Assembly (NCBI GenBank): GCA_946415645.1
Contig: CAMKTJ010000008.1
Coordinates: forward strand, 23,017-87,016
From: an uncultured Prevotellaceae bacterium
Lineage (GTDB): Bacteria > Bacteroidota > Bacteroidia > Bacteroidales > Bacteroidaceae
Direction of reading: 5' to 3'
Length of the DNA: 64,000 nt
The position numbers were made by a program, and so were the translations under genes. The notes under the pieces are model-generated. The model saw nothing but the letters and a program-made list of their open reading frames with translations. It made no database searches and was not told the DNA's origin. Positions 52,817-62,792 of the stretch are shown here, piece after piece (positions within the stretch are counted from its first letter, which is position 1; each line of letters begins with the position of its first letter).

Positions 52817-55800
52817 ATGAGGAAAAGACTACTTACCATGTGCTTGACGGCCATAATGATGGTCGTTAGCATGTCTGCGTATGCACTCGACAAGGTCGGG
52901 AATGTATACCAGATTGGTACTGCAGCTGACTGGGAAGAGTTTGCTGCACTCGTGAATGATGGTGAGTTCACAGCCAGTGCCGTGCTGACAGCCGACATTG
53001 ACTTGGGCGTGAATGTTCCGATGGTGGGCACCAATGACAGTGACAAAGCCTATCAGGGAACTTTCGATGGCAAGGGCCACACTATCAAAATTAACATGTA
53101 TCCGGAAGAGAATTATGCAGCTCTTTTCCGTTATGTGGGTTGGCGTGCCGTTGTCCAGAACTTGAAGGTGGAAGGTAAAATTACCACCAGTTCCAAGTTT
53201 GCTGCTGGTATTGCAGGACGCGCAAGGGGTGCCATCCGCAACTGCTGGGCTGACATCACAATTAACAGCAATGTGGCTGGTGATGCTACTCATGGCGGTA
53301 TTGCCGGTACTTGTACCAATGGTACCATCATCGAGAACTGTCTGGCACAGGTCGCCATTGTAGGTAAAACCACTTCAAACTGTGGTGGTATTATTGGTTG
53401 GGCAGATTCTAATCCTAACATTGTGAACTGTCTGGTTATTAGCGATGGAAGTGATTTTGATCTTTCTACCAATGCCAGCAGAAACATTTGTCGTAACGAC
53501 GGAAAGGTTGTGACAGTCAATGTGGAGAACTACAATAAGGACAGTTATAACAATCGTCCTGCTCCGTCTTGTTACAACAACTACGTCACCAACGACTGGG
53601 GTGGCTCCAACCCATCTGTAACAGTTGTTTCATATAACAATCTTGCCGACGGTAAGATCTGTTATCAGTTGAACAACGATCAGAGCCGCATTGCATGGGT
53701 TCAGAGAATTGGAACTGATCCGTTCCCTGTTCCTGCACCATTTGGTTCAGGAAGGGTTTATGCTTCTGCCTCCACAGATTGTAACGGTAAGGCTGAAGGT
53801 GAGCTTACCTACTCAAACAATGGCACTGATCAATGTGAGAAGCACGAGTTCGACAAGTATGGTATCTGTACCAAGTGTGGTTTGTACAATTTCCATTACT
53901 TCGAGTACGATGACCCCACCAAGTTTGATCCCGTTAGTCGTTCTATCCTTGTTGGTAGTAAAGAGGACATTGACCTTGCAGAAGGTTTGAACCGTATCGT
54001 TAATGGTTTCAAACTTCACATCAAGATGGTCAACGACATTGAGTACGTTGCAGAACCTGGTCACTTTATCTTCAACACCAATGACTGGTCTGAAGGTAAC
54101 TTCGATGGCGGCGGTCATGCACTGACCATTGAGATGACAGAGATGGGCAACAATGCTGCTCTTTTCCCACAGCGTCACTATGGTACCGTCGAGAACCTTA
54201 TCATGCATGGTAATATTGAGACAAGCGGTATGTACTGGGGTTCTATATCCAACGACAGCTACGAGTCTGCTGTCCGCAATGTGTTCTCTGATATTAACTT
54301 CACTTCCACCAAAACTGGTGATAATACAGCCGGTGGTTTCTTCGGCATGATACGTACAGCAAAGACGATTGAAAATTGTATCTATGCAGGTACCATGAAT
54401 CTACCTGGTGGTGATGCTTCTTCTTGTGCCCGCGTCGGCGGCTTCGCTGGCTGGACACATGCTCAGGCCAAATTCATTAATTGTGCAGTAATCGGTCATA
54501 TCAATGGTGCTGGTGACCAATGTGCGCAATCGGAGACAGAAAACTCTGGCAACATTGCCCGTAACTATGGCAATGTAAACTGCGAGAATGTTTATGTTGC
54601 TCATCCTATAACTGGAAAGGATATTAAGGATCAAGACAAATATACGGTATTTGATAATGAAGAGGGTATTGCCAGTGGTGAGTTCGCCTTCCTCCTGAAT
54701 GGCAAGCAGAGTGGTGTGGAACGCTTCTATCAGAAGATAAATGAGGATCCCATGCCTTTACCTATAGCGAAGGAAGGTGCTCTTGTCTATGTTGATGCAG
54801 CAGAGTATACATGTGATGGAACACCTATTAATCCATTCTACCAGAACACGCCTGCCGGTAATCCTGTTCTTCCTCCTCACGAGTATGAGGACGGATTCTG
54901 TGTTAACTGCGGTCATGTTCAGGAAGATTACATGACCCCTGTTGATGGCTGGTTTGAAATTGGCACCCCCGAACAGCTCTTGTGGTGGAGCAACTATGCT
55001 TCTACACACTTGGATGCCAGTGCCAAGTTGACTGCCGACATCGACCTGGAAAAATACAATGAAACAGATCCGGAAACTGGCAGACCCATCACTCCTCGTT
55101 ATGCTCAGGTTGGTAGCGAGTACAAGCCTTTCTATGGCAACTTCGATGGTCAGTGCCACACCATCAGTAACCTTAACATCAATCTGCTTGGCAAGAGAGG
55201 TTGCGGTCTTATCAGTGTAATGAACAGCCAGCCGGAAGCAGGTTTTGGCGGTGTTGACGGTGATGCCGCACGCGCAGCAGAAGGCGTATATGTAAAGGAC
55301 GTTGTGCTTGACGAAACCTGTTCTATCACTGGTGGCGGTTATACCGGTATTGTTGGTATGGGTGCTCCTTGGGCAGGCCATATCACTATTACAGGCTGTA
55401 TGAACCTTGGTAACGTTTATGTTGTTTCCGGTACAAACGGTGCTGGTATCTATGGTTGTTCTATGGGTTCTGCATGTCGTATCACCATCAATGCCTGCGG
55501 TATGATTGGTGATATCCATGTGGAGAATGATACCCGTACAGAAAATGGTTCTTTCTCTGGATGGTTAGGTCAATATGCCGAAGTAACCAATTGCTTCGCA
55601 TTGGGCTCTGTAGACTATATTGACGCCAATCGTGGTTTTGCCCGTCACTCGGGTGGCGCATACAATAATGGTACTGTTGTTATCAAGAACTGCTATGCAC
55701 TTGATGGTTTAGGCATCAAGCAGCAGGATGATGGAAGTAAGCAGGAGGATGTTAGCTTCGTAACCAAGGAAGACCTTAAAACAGGTAAAATTACCTGGAA

Positions 55801-58800
55801 GGCTAACGGAAGTCAGTTCCGTGACCCCGTTTGGTATCAGACCATTGGTGATGATGAATATCCTTATCCTTTCTCCACCCATGGTGTTATTATCTATGCA
55901 GCCGAGGAGTACATGGCTATCACAGAGGAGACTTTGCCATCTGTAGCTTCTACTATCTCAGACTATTATACATTGAAGCTTGATTCTACAATAGCTTATA
56001 AGGGCGCTATCACTGCAATGGAGGAGAAGTTGGAAGTCCTGAATCAGGTGCAGAATGTTCTTGCCCTGGCAGATGCTTTGGACTCTGTATATGTTGCCGA
56101 TAAGGTTGTTGATGCAAGTGCAAAGGTTTACCAGAAGTATCAGGATAAGTGCGAGGAGACAAAGGTTTACCTGGCTGAGCATGATGACTTCGAAGGCGAT
56201 GACCGCGATGCATTGACAGATTATCTGGAAAATGATTATGTAGATATCATGGAGCGTCACGAACTTGCTGACTCTCTGATTGAGAAAGAGATTGTACGCA
56301 TAGATGAGTGGCTGGCTCTGGCTATCAAGATGGGTTACAAGGCAGGTACTGATGTGACAGGTCTGTTTGTAAATGCCGACTTCCGTAATGGTTTCAAGGA
56401 CGGTTGGAAATCCAGCATGAACAAGTGGGCTACTGGAAGTAGCGCAGTAACCATCAATGATAAGGTTTATTATGGTTCTGAGGCATGGAACACAAAGTTT
56501 GATATGCACCAGACTGTTAAGGACCTGAAGCCCGGTTATTACCTGGTAGGAGTCAACGGAGCTTTCCGTCCCAGCAACGACCGCTATGGTTACAACTATG
56601 TTGCTCAGGTTTATGCTAATGACAATGTCAACTATCTGCAGACTGTAATAGAAGATTATATAGAGAAGGCAAGTGCTGTAAACGGCGAGAATGTCTACAT
56701 TAGCCAGATAGGTGGCGGTAACACTACTTATGACCTCCCCATTATCGATCAGGAAAATGCCACTGATACTCTGGGCTATGCCGTTCATGGACCTTCTGGT
56801 ATGGCAGTTGCAGGATATGCTGACCGTTACCAGAACTATATCATTGCCAAGGCCGAAGGTGACAGCCTGACCATTGGTATCTGTAACCAAGGCACCAACT
56901 ATGGCAATGACTGGACGGGCTTCACTTCCTTCAAGGTTGTTTATGCAGGTGATGATGAAGAGGCAAAGAATTATGTAGGGCAGGCTCTGGAGAGCATGGT
57001 GGACCGTGCAAATGTTATTCTGACGTTGTATAGAAAGGATGATCCTGACGTTGAGGATCTGGCTCCTAACTATCCTGTTGCATTAAAGGAGACATTGGAA
57101 GCTGCTGTAGCTGCTGCCGATGCTGCTCAGGATACAGAGGCTAAGATGAAGGCTGTAGAGACCTTGAGCCAGTTGTTCAAGGAATTCTACGAGGCTCGTC
57201 AGGCATATCTGGGTATCATGAGTTCTATTAATCTCCTTGAAAATATTTCGGATGCTAATCTTCCTCTTGTAGAGAAGGATCCAGAGTACAACGATTGGGT
57301 TGAGACTGGCGAGTCTCTGATTAGCAAGGCAGAAATAGATGATATTGAAAACATTTACCTTGATTTGTATGATGTTTACTATGGTGGAACATACACCACA
57401 GAGCAGGCTAAGAATCTTAATGTCATGGATAATCCTATCGTTAAGGATATCATGCCTGTTCAGGACGAGGATGGCTATTACCTGATCTCCACTCCCAGAC
57501 AGTTTGCCGCTTACCGTTCAATTGCCAGTGATCATGATGCAACTGCCAAGGCTAAACTTGTGAATGATGTTGATATGGCTGGTATTGCCATGCTGCCTAT
57601 CGGCCATAACAGATCAGGAGAGAATGCTGTTCATATCTATCGTGGTGTACTTGATGGTCAAGGACATGCTCTGAACAATGTCTATATTAGTGAGGACTAT
57701 ACTATGGGTGATCCCGCTACTCTGTTCTATGAGTTGAAGGGTGCTACCGTTAAGAACTTCAAGCTGACAGGTGAATACTACAACACCAATGGGGCAAAGT
57801 TCATGGGTGGTCTTACACGTTGGACATCAGAGAGCTCTACCATTGAGAATTGTGAGATTGCTGTTGTAATGCACTCATATATTGAAGGTGATGGTACTCA
57901 TGGTGGTGTGATAGGTATCAGTGGTGACGGAACTGTTGTTAATAACTGCTTGGTCAACGTTACAATGATTGGTGAAGGTGCTGAACCCACTACCTGCTGT
58001 GGTGGCGTAGTAGGTTGGGCTAACAGTTCTCCTACTATCAACAACACCTTGATTCTTTCTCAGTACCAGAATATATCAAAGGAAGGCTCTAATGTTGTTG
58101 GCCGTAATGGTTTCACTGCCAACAATGTGTTCTATGTAGAGCGCAGCAATCCCGGCGGTTTCGGTACTGGCGGTACACTTGCATCAGAAGAACAGCTGGC
58201 AAGCGGTGAGATCTGCTGGAAGCTGAATGGTTCTAAGGGTGAGGGTGCTCACTGGTTCCAGACATTGGGCAAGGAAGCTATACCTCATCTGTTTGGCGGA
58301 AGTTATGTATGGAAGTTTGAGGACGGGTATGTAAACCGTCGTCCTAACATCCAGCTCAATGCCTTTGCTTCTAACTTGAGTGTTGCTACCAATGCAGAAC
58401 AGGTTGCTGTGGCTTATACCTTGAATGCCGAGGCTAAGAGCGGTGCCATCAACTTCTACGCAGGCAACGAACTGAAGTTCTCTCATGTACTGAAGGGTAG
58501 TGATCTCTTCGCTGGCGGTCATGAGATTGCAATCGACAACAGCTTGCTGAATGTTCCTGCTGGTACTAAGCTGACATACGAACTGGATATCACAAGTCTG
58601 GGCGTTAGCTCTCCCACAAAGATTGGTGACAGCTACAAGGTATGGGGTCCTTACGGATTGGCCATCAACAACAATCCTGCAAGCAAGGGCTTCGGTCAGA
58701 TTCTTCTTGCCGAGTCTTATCCAACAGAATCCAGTGATACCAAGTACATCTCTTGTAAGAAGAACGGTGCTATCTACGCATTTGATGTAAACTTCAAACC

Positions 58801-59854
58801 TATCAATGCAGCTGATGGTACTCCTGGCTTCTATGGCGACGTACCAAACGCAGGTGAAGAACCTATTATAATTTCCGGCAGCTATAAGTACGACTTCAAG
58901 GATCTCCGCTTCACTGAGGACGGACGTCTCTTCGTAGCTCGTGCTTCCGGTACTACCAATAGTTCTGTTTGGGAGATCAATCCTGATGACCTGAACGAGC
59001 CTTGGAAGCCTGTATTCAAGGGCGGAACCCTGGATGAGGCTACCGGTATCACCTATGTAGGCGAAGTAGAGCAGAACCGTCCAGCTCTCAGTCTGGCATT
59101 CGAAGGTAAGGGTGCAGACCTGAAGATGTATGTTCTGGGCGGACAACGCAGCAACGGTGCAAACAATGCTACCGACTATAACTGCTCTGTTTACAACCTG
59201 GGTACTGCTACAGAATGGACTGGTGCTCCTTCAGCAGTCTTTGAACCACTCAACGGTAAGTATACCTATGCTTCATCTTATGTAGGTATCCACGAGGATG
59301 GTCAGGGTGGTCTCTGGTACATCCAACATGTAAGTTCTCCCTCTGCAGAATATCCTGCTCTCAAGCACTTCAACACAGAGGGCGACGAGGATTTCAACCA
59401 AAGCGGTTCAACTCGAAATGGTGCCAGAATAGCAATCACCGCAGATGGCAAGTATATTGCTATACCAAACGGCAGTGGTTCTATTGTTATCTACCAGACA
59501 AACTATGTTCCTTTGGAGACTGGCAAGATTCAGCTGATCCCGAAGGTGATAGTTCCAGTTAGTGAGACCTCCATCTCAGGTCTGGCATTTGACTATGCCA
59601 ACAACCTGTATGTTGCTTCTCCCGGCAGCGAGACCTTCAGCCGTTACGCTATCCCCAGCTGGAATGACAACAAGTGTGTTACTCCTGCTCCCGAGGGCTT
59701 CGTAGTAGGTGCTGAAAGTGGCGACCAGGATAGAATCGATAACGTTAACGCTAACGTTAACAACGATGCTGTCTACAACCTTGCTGGCCAGCGCGTAAGC
59801 AAGGCTCAGAAGGGCATCTACATCCAGAGTGGCAAAAAGGTGTCTGTTAAGTAA
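52817..59854 (+). CDS. Giant secreted GLUG-repeat surface protein (paralogue 3)
   Basis: A 2345-residue exported protein. I start at 52817 because the promoter covers the earlier ATG and this Met opens a signal peptide like those of the other two paralogues (MRKRLLTMCLTAIMM...SAYA). Order as in paralogue 2: GLUG blocks, CxxCG knuckles (C351/C354 and C695/C698), helical linkers, jelly-roll-like domain (about 1185-1377), last GLUG block (about 1550-1815), propeller-like domain (about 1844-2300), and tail YNLAGQRVSKAQKGIYIQ. It is closest to paralogue 2 at the C-terminus, where the DNA is also very similar (58340-58546 against 51064-51270), a sign of recent duplication or gene conversion. Function unknown; surface adhesion or glycan binding is likely. 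Confidence 0.85.
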   Translation: MRKRLLTMCLTAIMMVVSMSAYALDKVGNVYQIGTAADWEEFAALVNDGEFTASAVLTADIDLGVNVPMVGTNDSDKAYQGTFDGKGHTIKINMYPEENYAALFRYVGWRAVVQNLKVEGKITTSSKFAAGIAGRARGAIRNCWADITINSNVAGDATHGGIAGTCTNGTIIENCLAQVAIVGKTTSNCGGIIGWADSNPNIVNCLVISDGSDFDLSTNASRNICRNDGKVVTVNVENYNKDSYNNRPAPSCYNNYVTNDWGGSNPSVTVVSYNNLADGKICYQLNNDQSRIAWVQRIGTDPFPVPAPFGSGRVYASASTDCNGKAEGELTYSNNGTDQCEKHEFDKYGICTKCGLYNFHYFEYDDPTKFDPVSRSILVGSKEDIDLAEGLNRIVNGFKLHIKMVNDIEYVAEPGHFIFNTNDWSEGNFDGGGHALTIEMTEMGNNAALFPQRHYGTVENLIMHGNIETSGMYWGSISNDSYESAVRNVFSDINFTSTKTGDNTAGGFFGMIRTAKTIENCIYAGTMNLPGGDASSCARVGGFAGWTHAQAKFINCAVIGHINGAGDQCAQSETENSGNIARNYGNVNCENVYVAHPITGKDIKDQDKYTVFDNEEGIASGEFAFLLNGKQSGVERFYQKINEDPMPLPIAKEGALVYVDAAEYTCDGTPINPFYQNTPAGNPVLPPHEYEDGFCVNCGHVQEDYMTPVDGWFEIGTPEQLLWWSNYASTHLDASAKLTADIDLEKYNETDPETGRPITPRYAQVGSEYKPFYGNFDGQCHTISNLNINLLGKRGCGLISVMNSQPEAGFGGVDGDAARAAEGVYVKDVVLDETCSITGGGYTGIVGMGAPWAGHITITGCMNLGNVYVVSGTNGAGIYGCSMGSACRITINACGMIGDIHVENDTRTENGSFSGWLGQYAEVTNCFALGSVDYIDANRGFARHSGGAYNNGTVVIKNCYALDGLGIKQQDDGSKQEDVSFVTKEDLKTGKITWKANGSQFRDPVWYQTIGDDEYPYPFSTHGVIIYAAEEYMAITEETLPSVASTISDYYTLKLDSTIAYKGAITAMEEKLEVLNQVQNVLALADALDSVYVADKVVDASAKVYQKYQDKCEETKVYLAEHDDFEGDDRDALTDYLENDYVDIMERHELADSLIEKEIVRIDEWLALAIKMGYKAGTDVTGLFVNADFRNGFKDGWKSSMNKWATGSSAVTINDKVYYGSEAWNTKFDMHQTVKDLKPGYYLVGVNGAFRPSNDRYGYNYVAQVYANDNVNYLQTVIEDYIEKASAVNGENVYISQIGGGNTTYDLPIIDQENATDTLGYAVHGPSGMAVAGYADRYQNYIIAKAEGDSLTIGICNQGTNYGNDWTGFTSFKVVYAGDDEEAKNYVGQALESMVDRANVILTLYRKDDPDVEDLAPNYPVALKETLEAAVAAADAAQDTEAKMKAVETLSQLFKEFYEARQAYLGIMSSINLLENISDANLPLVEKDPEYNDWVETGESLISKAEIDDIENIYLDLYDVYYGGTYTTEQAKNLNVMDNPIVKDIMPVQDEDGYYLISTPRQFAAYRSIASDHDATAKAKLVNDVDMAGIAMLPIGHNRSGENAVHIYRGVLDGQGHALNNVYISEDYTMGDPATLFYELKGATVKNFKLTGEYYNTNGAKFMGGLTRWTSESSTIENCEIAVVMHSYIEGDGTHGGVIGISGDGTVVNNCLVNVTMIGEGAEPTTCCGGVVGWANSSPTINNTLILSQYQNISKEGSNVVGRNGFTANNVFYVERSNPGGFGTGGTLASEEQLASGEICWKLNGSKGEGAHWFQTLGKEAIPHLFGGSYVWKFEDGYVNRRPNIQLNAFASNLSVATNAEQVAVAYTLNAEAKSGAINFYAGNELKFSHVLKGSDLFAGGHEIAIDNSLLNVPAGTKLTYELDITSLGVSSPTKIGDSYKVWGPYGLAINNNPASKGFGQILLAESYPTESSDTKYISCKKNGAIYAFDVNFKPINAADGTPGFYGDVPNAGEEPIIISGSYKYDFKDLRFTEDGRLFVARASGTTNSSVWEINPDDLNEPWKPVFKGGTLDEATGITYVGEVEQNRPALSLAFEGKGADLKMYVLGGQRSNGANNATDYNCSVYNLGTATEWTGAPSAVFEPLNGKYTYASSYVGIHEDGQGGLWYIQHVSSPSAEYPALKHFNTEGDEDFNQSGSTRNGARIAITADGKYIAIPNGSGSIVIYQTNYVPLETGKIQLIPKVIVPVSETSISGLAFDYANNLYVASPGSETFSRYAIPSWNDNKCVTPAPEGFVVGAESGDQDRIDNVNANVNNDAVYNLAGQRVSKAQKGIYIQSGKKVSVK

Positions 59855-59873
59855 TTAAATTCATTCTATAAAC

Positions 59874-59910
59874 AAAGAGAGGGGAGCAACCGAATTGCTC
59901 CCCTCTCTTT
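59874..59910. terminator. Strong terminator between giant gene 3 and cysS
   Basis: AAAGAGAGGGGAGCAA (59874-59889) and TTGCTCCCCTCTCTTT (59895-59910) are exact reverse complements over 16 bp with a 5-nt loop. A- and T-runs flank it, so it may serve both convergent genes. Confidence 0.9.
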
Positions 59911-59939
59911 ATGTTTTACCTTATATTATTTGAATTCAT

Positions 59940-60065
59940 GGGGCAAGGGGCAAGTAGTTAGGGGCAAGAGGATAGTTCTACACGTGTTTCTTTAAATATC
60001 ACAAACAGTTCTCCATATTTGAAGGCTGAGCAATTCTCTTGCTCCTTGCTCCTTGCTCCTTGCTC
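59940..60065. repeat. Hairpin-like intergenic repeat with heptamer arms (copy 2)
   Basis: Left arm: GGGGCAA, GGGGCAA, GTAGTTA, GGGGCAA, GAGGATA (59940-59974). Core: GTTCTACACGTGTTTC. A middle of about 47 bp differs from copy 1. Right arm: four CTTGCTC units (60038-60065). It lies in the same direction as 15216-15345. Confidence 0.85.
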
Positions 60066-60084
60066 CTAATAACAGAAGCTCCTT

Positions 60085-61584
60085 CTATTTATTCAGACTC
60101 CAACTGAAGCCGTCCTTGGTATCTTTTACCTCGAAGCCTAAGGCAGCCAGGTCATCGCGTATCTTGTCGCTCAGTGCCCAGTTCTTCTCTGCCTTAGCCT
60201 GCTGACGCTGTTCCAGCAACATGTTTACTACAGCGCCGAAGGCATCCTCGCGAGCCTTGTTGCTGTTGCCTGTATCCTCCTTCAGACCTAAGATGTCAAA
60301 GGTGAAGGTGCTGAAGAGCTGCAACAGCGCCTCTGCTACCTCGGGCTTGATGCTGGCCTTCTTGTCGATAAGGGTATTTATCACGCGGCAAGCATCGAAG
60401 AGGTTGCTGATAACGATGGGTGTATTCAGGTCATCGTTCATAGCCTCATAGAGCTTCTCGCGCAGCTCGTCTACGTACTGCTGCTCAATCCATGGCATAC
60501 CCTTTACCTTCTGACCCTCCTGCAAACGCTTCAGGTTCTTGTAGCCTTCCATCAGACGGGTAAAGCCCTTCTCGGAAGCCTGCAAAGCCTCGTTGCCGAA
60601 GTCCACTGTACTGCGATAGTGAGCCTGCAGGATGAAGAAACGGATGGTCATGGGCGAGTAAGCCTGCTGCAACAGGGGGTGACTACCGTCAAAGAACTGG
60701 GGCAGGGTGATAAAGTTGTTGTAGCTCTTACCCATCTTCTTGCCGTCTATAGTAATCATGTTGTTGTGCATCCAGTAGTGAACCATCTGGTCGCCCTGAC
60801 TGGCTACAGCCTGTGCAATCTCACATTCGTGATGAGGGAAGATCAGGTCCATGCCACCACCGTGTATGTCGAAGTGGTTACCCAGATACTTGCGTCCCAT
60901 AGCTGTACACTCGCAGTGCCAGCCGGGGAAACCGTCGCTCCACTGACTCTTCCAGCGCATGATGTGCTCTGGCTGGGCAGCCTTCCACAGGGCAAAGTCG
61001 GCCTGGTTCTTCTTCTCGCCTACACCTGCCAACTCACGGCTGGCATCCTTGATATTCTCCAAGTCACGACCAGACAGGATACCGTATTTATGATCCTTGT
61101 TGTATTTCTCTACATCAAAGTACACGCTACCTTTGCTCTCGTAGGCATAGCCGTTCTTCATAATCTGGTCTACCAACTCCTGCTGCTCCATGATATGACC
61201 CGTAGCATGAGGCTCTATGCTGGGAGGCAGACAGTTCAGTGCTGCCATTGCATCGTGGAAACGGTTGGTGTAGTACTGGGCTACCTCCATGGGCTCCAGC
61301 TGCTCCAGTCGTGCCTTCTTGGCAATCTTATCTTCGCCCTCATCGGCATCATGCTCCAAGTGGCCTACGTCTGTGATGTTACGAACATAGCGCACCTTGT
61401 AACCGATGTGCTGCAAGTAGCGGAAAAGTATATCGAAGGTAATGGCAGGACGGGCATGACCCAGATGAGCATCACCGTATACGGTAGGACCGCACACGTA
61501 CATACCCACTCTGCCTGGGGTGAGCGGACGGAAGAGTTCCTTCTGTCTGCTCAGCGTGTTATAAATGAATAATGATTGTTCCAT
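60085..61584 (-). CDS. cysS: Cysteinyl-tRNA synthetase
   Basis: Charges tRNA-Cys. 499 residues, slightly longer than the E. coli enzyme. The zinc/HIGH region is [17 protein letters not shown] (about 31-47); further zinc ligands lie in [10 protein letters not shown] and [15 protein letters not shown] appears as [10 protein letters not shown] (about 281-290). The C-terminal anticodon domain ends with [12 protein letters not shown]. Convergent with giant gene 3. Confidence 0.97.
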   Translation of the reverse strand: MEQSLFIYNTLSRQKELFRPLTPGRVGMYVCGPTVYGDAHLGHARPAITFDILFRYLQHIGYKVRYVRNITDVGHLEHDADEGEDKIAKKARLEQLEPMEVAQYYTNRFHDAMAALNCLPPSIEPHATGHIMEQQELVDQIMKNGYAYESKGSVYFDVEKYNKDHKYGILSGRDLENIKDASRELAGVGEKKNQADFALWKAAQPEHIMRWKSQWSDGFPGWHCECTAMGRKYLGNHFDIHGGGMDLIFPHHECEIAQAVASQGDQMVHYWMHNNMITIDGKKMGKSYNNFITLPQFFDGSHPLLQQAYSPMTIRFFILQAHYRSTVDFGNEALQASEKGFTRLMEGYKNLKRLQEGQKVKGMPWIEQQYVDELREKLYEAMNDDLNTPIVISNLFDACRVINTLIDKKASIKPEVAEALLQLFSTFTFDILGLKEDTGNSNKAREDAFGAVVNMLLEQRQQAKAEKNWALSDKIRDDLAALGFEVKDTKDGFSWSLNK

Positions 61585-62006
61585 ACCTTATATATTTAGC
61601 TTTCAGCCTGCAAAGGTACGAATAAGCGAGAGATAAACGAAATAAAACCACAGTTTTTATTTCTTTATCTGAGCGAGAGTATTTTTGAAGTGTCCTCAAT
61701 ATGTGCAAACTGAGTGGAATACAAAATAGTTGTTTTCGCGGAATCAATACATAAAAATGTTGTATAAAACGAGTCCGAAACATGAAATATTTCTTAAAAA
61801 CATCATTGTATCCGGGAATTGTACTAAAGTTCTATAAAATATATTTGTAACTAATTAAAATAATTCCTACCTTAGCACTACGAAATCAAACAAAGGTATT
61901 TAAAAAATGGATAAATAGGTATGAGTTTTGCTCCAAATACACATTTGGCCTTTCCTCGTGAATCCGTTGTATATAGTGATAGAAATCTCGATTTAAATTT
62001 GAAGAT
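61585..62006. other. Intergenic region between cysS and 62007
   Basis: A/T-rich. Near cysS a minus-strand -7 box, TACCTTTGC (61611-61618), is its promoter. On the plus strand TATATTTG (61840-61847) and TAAATTTG (61994-62001, only 6 nt before the ATG) are possible boxes for the next gene. No gene or repeat seen. Confidence 0.5.
61611..61618 (-). promoter_or_regulatory. cysS promoter -7 box
   Basis: On the minus strand TACCTTTGC, 27 nt before the start codon. Confidence 0.6.
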
Positions 62007-62789
62007 ATGAATAGATTTTTTATCTGTGCCCTTTTCTTGCTCTTAGGGGCATGTCCATCAACAGCTAAAGGACTGTTACTGAATATTCACTTTCATGATA
62101 ATGCCTTGCCTTTTGACACTGAAGCAATGCAAGATACTTTGTCTAAGATGAATTATGACCTGCTTGATTACACAGTTGACAGGAATCTTACTATTAAGGA
62201 GAATAGTGACAGAATAGAGCGCATGTTAAAGGAATACAGAAACACTGAGGTTTACCTCCTTTCCGACCGCCTGTCAACTTTTGTTGGTCTTGATGTAATC
62301 TCTAAGGATACAACCATATATGGGCTTATAACCCTTACGGGTGCTTATAATGACGGGGAGAGTTTCCTGTATGACGATGTCTCAATAAAGAAGAACCTGG
62401 AGATGATGGATTCCATCTCTTATGACGGCTCAAAGGAACGCTACCTGAAAACCGTCTATAGGATGATTCAGGATAAAAAGAAAGGAAAGAAAATCAAGCT
62501 TTCCCCTCAGGCTGACAATCTGATGCAGGACTTTTACACCTTGTTGAACAGTCCCTACGGAACGTCTATGATTGACTTCTCGTTGGAAGAGCATCTTCGT
62601 TCTATAAAATCGTGGATAGGTTTTATGACAGATGATGAGCGCCGATTGGAGTTGGAAATTGATTTTATGAACCTAAGTTGGAATGCCAACAAATATGGCG
62701 TGAAATATACCTGCCCTGTTTCTTATCGAACATACTACTGCGTAGCAATGGTAAAAAATATGATGTCATACCTTCAACAAAAGAAATAA
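62007..62789 (+). CDS. Unknown secreted protein, possibly a degenerate alpha/beta hydrolase
   Basis: A 260-residue exported protein; signal peptide about 1-20 (LLLGACPSTAKG; the cysteine could be a lipobox). The mature part has alternating strands and helices. Its VYLLSDRLSTFVGLDVISKD and TIYGLITLTGAYN can be laid beside the central strand region of the next protein (FIGTSESGASALISASAVSK, IQLVTNV), but no nucleophile elbow or catalytic His is present. So it may be an inactive partner (inference, weak). The next gene starts 3 nt after its stop. Confidence 0.6.
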   Translation: MNRFFICALFLLLGACPSTAKGLLLNIHFHDNALPFDTEAMQDTLSKMNYDLLDYTVDRNLTIKENSDRIERMLKEYRNTEVYLLSDRLSTFVGLDVISKDTTIYGLITLTGAYNDGESFLYDDVSIKKNLEMMDSISYDGSKERYLKTVYRMIQDKKKGKKIKLSPQADNLMQDFYTLLNSPYGTSMIDFSLEEHLRSIKSWIGFMTDDERRLELEIDFMNLSWNANKYGVKYTCPVSYRTYYCVAMVKNMMSYLQQKK

Positions 62790-62792
62790 ACA

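Noticed and set aside
55958..56890. 310-codon minus-strand frame inside giant gene 3
   Set aside because: Low-complexity hydrophobic shadow, no promoter.
58184..59146. 320-codon minus-strand frame inside giant gene 3, with a similar frame in giant gene 2
   Set aside because: The likeness of the two frames comes from the paralogous plus-strand genes. No start signals or motifs.
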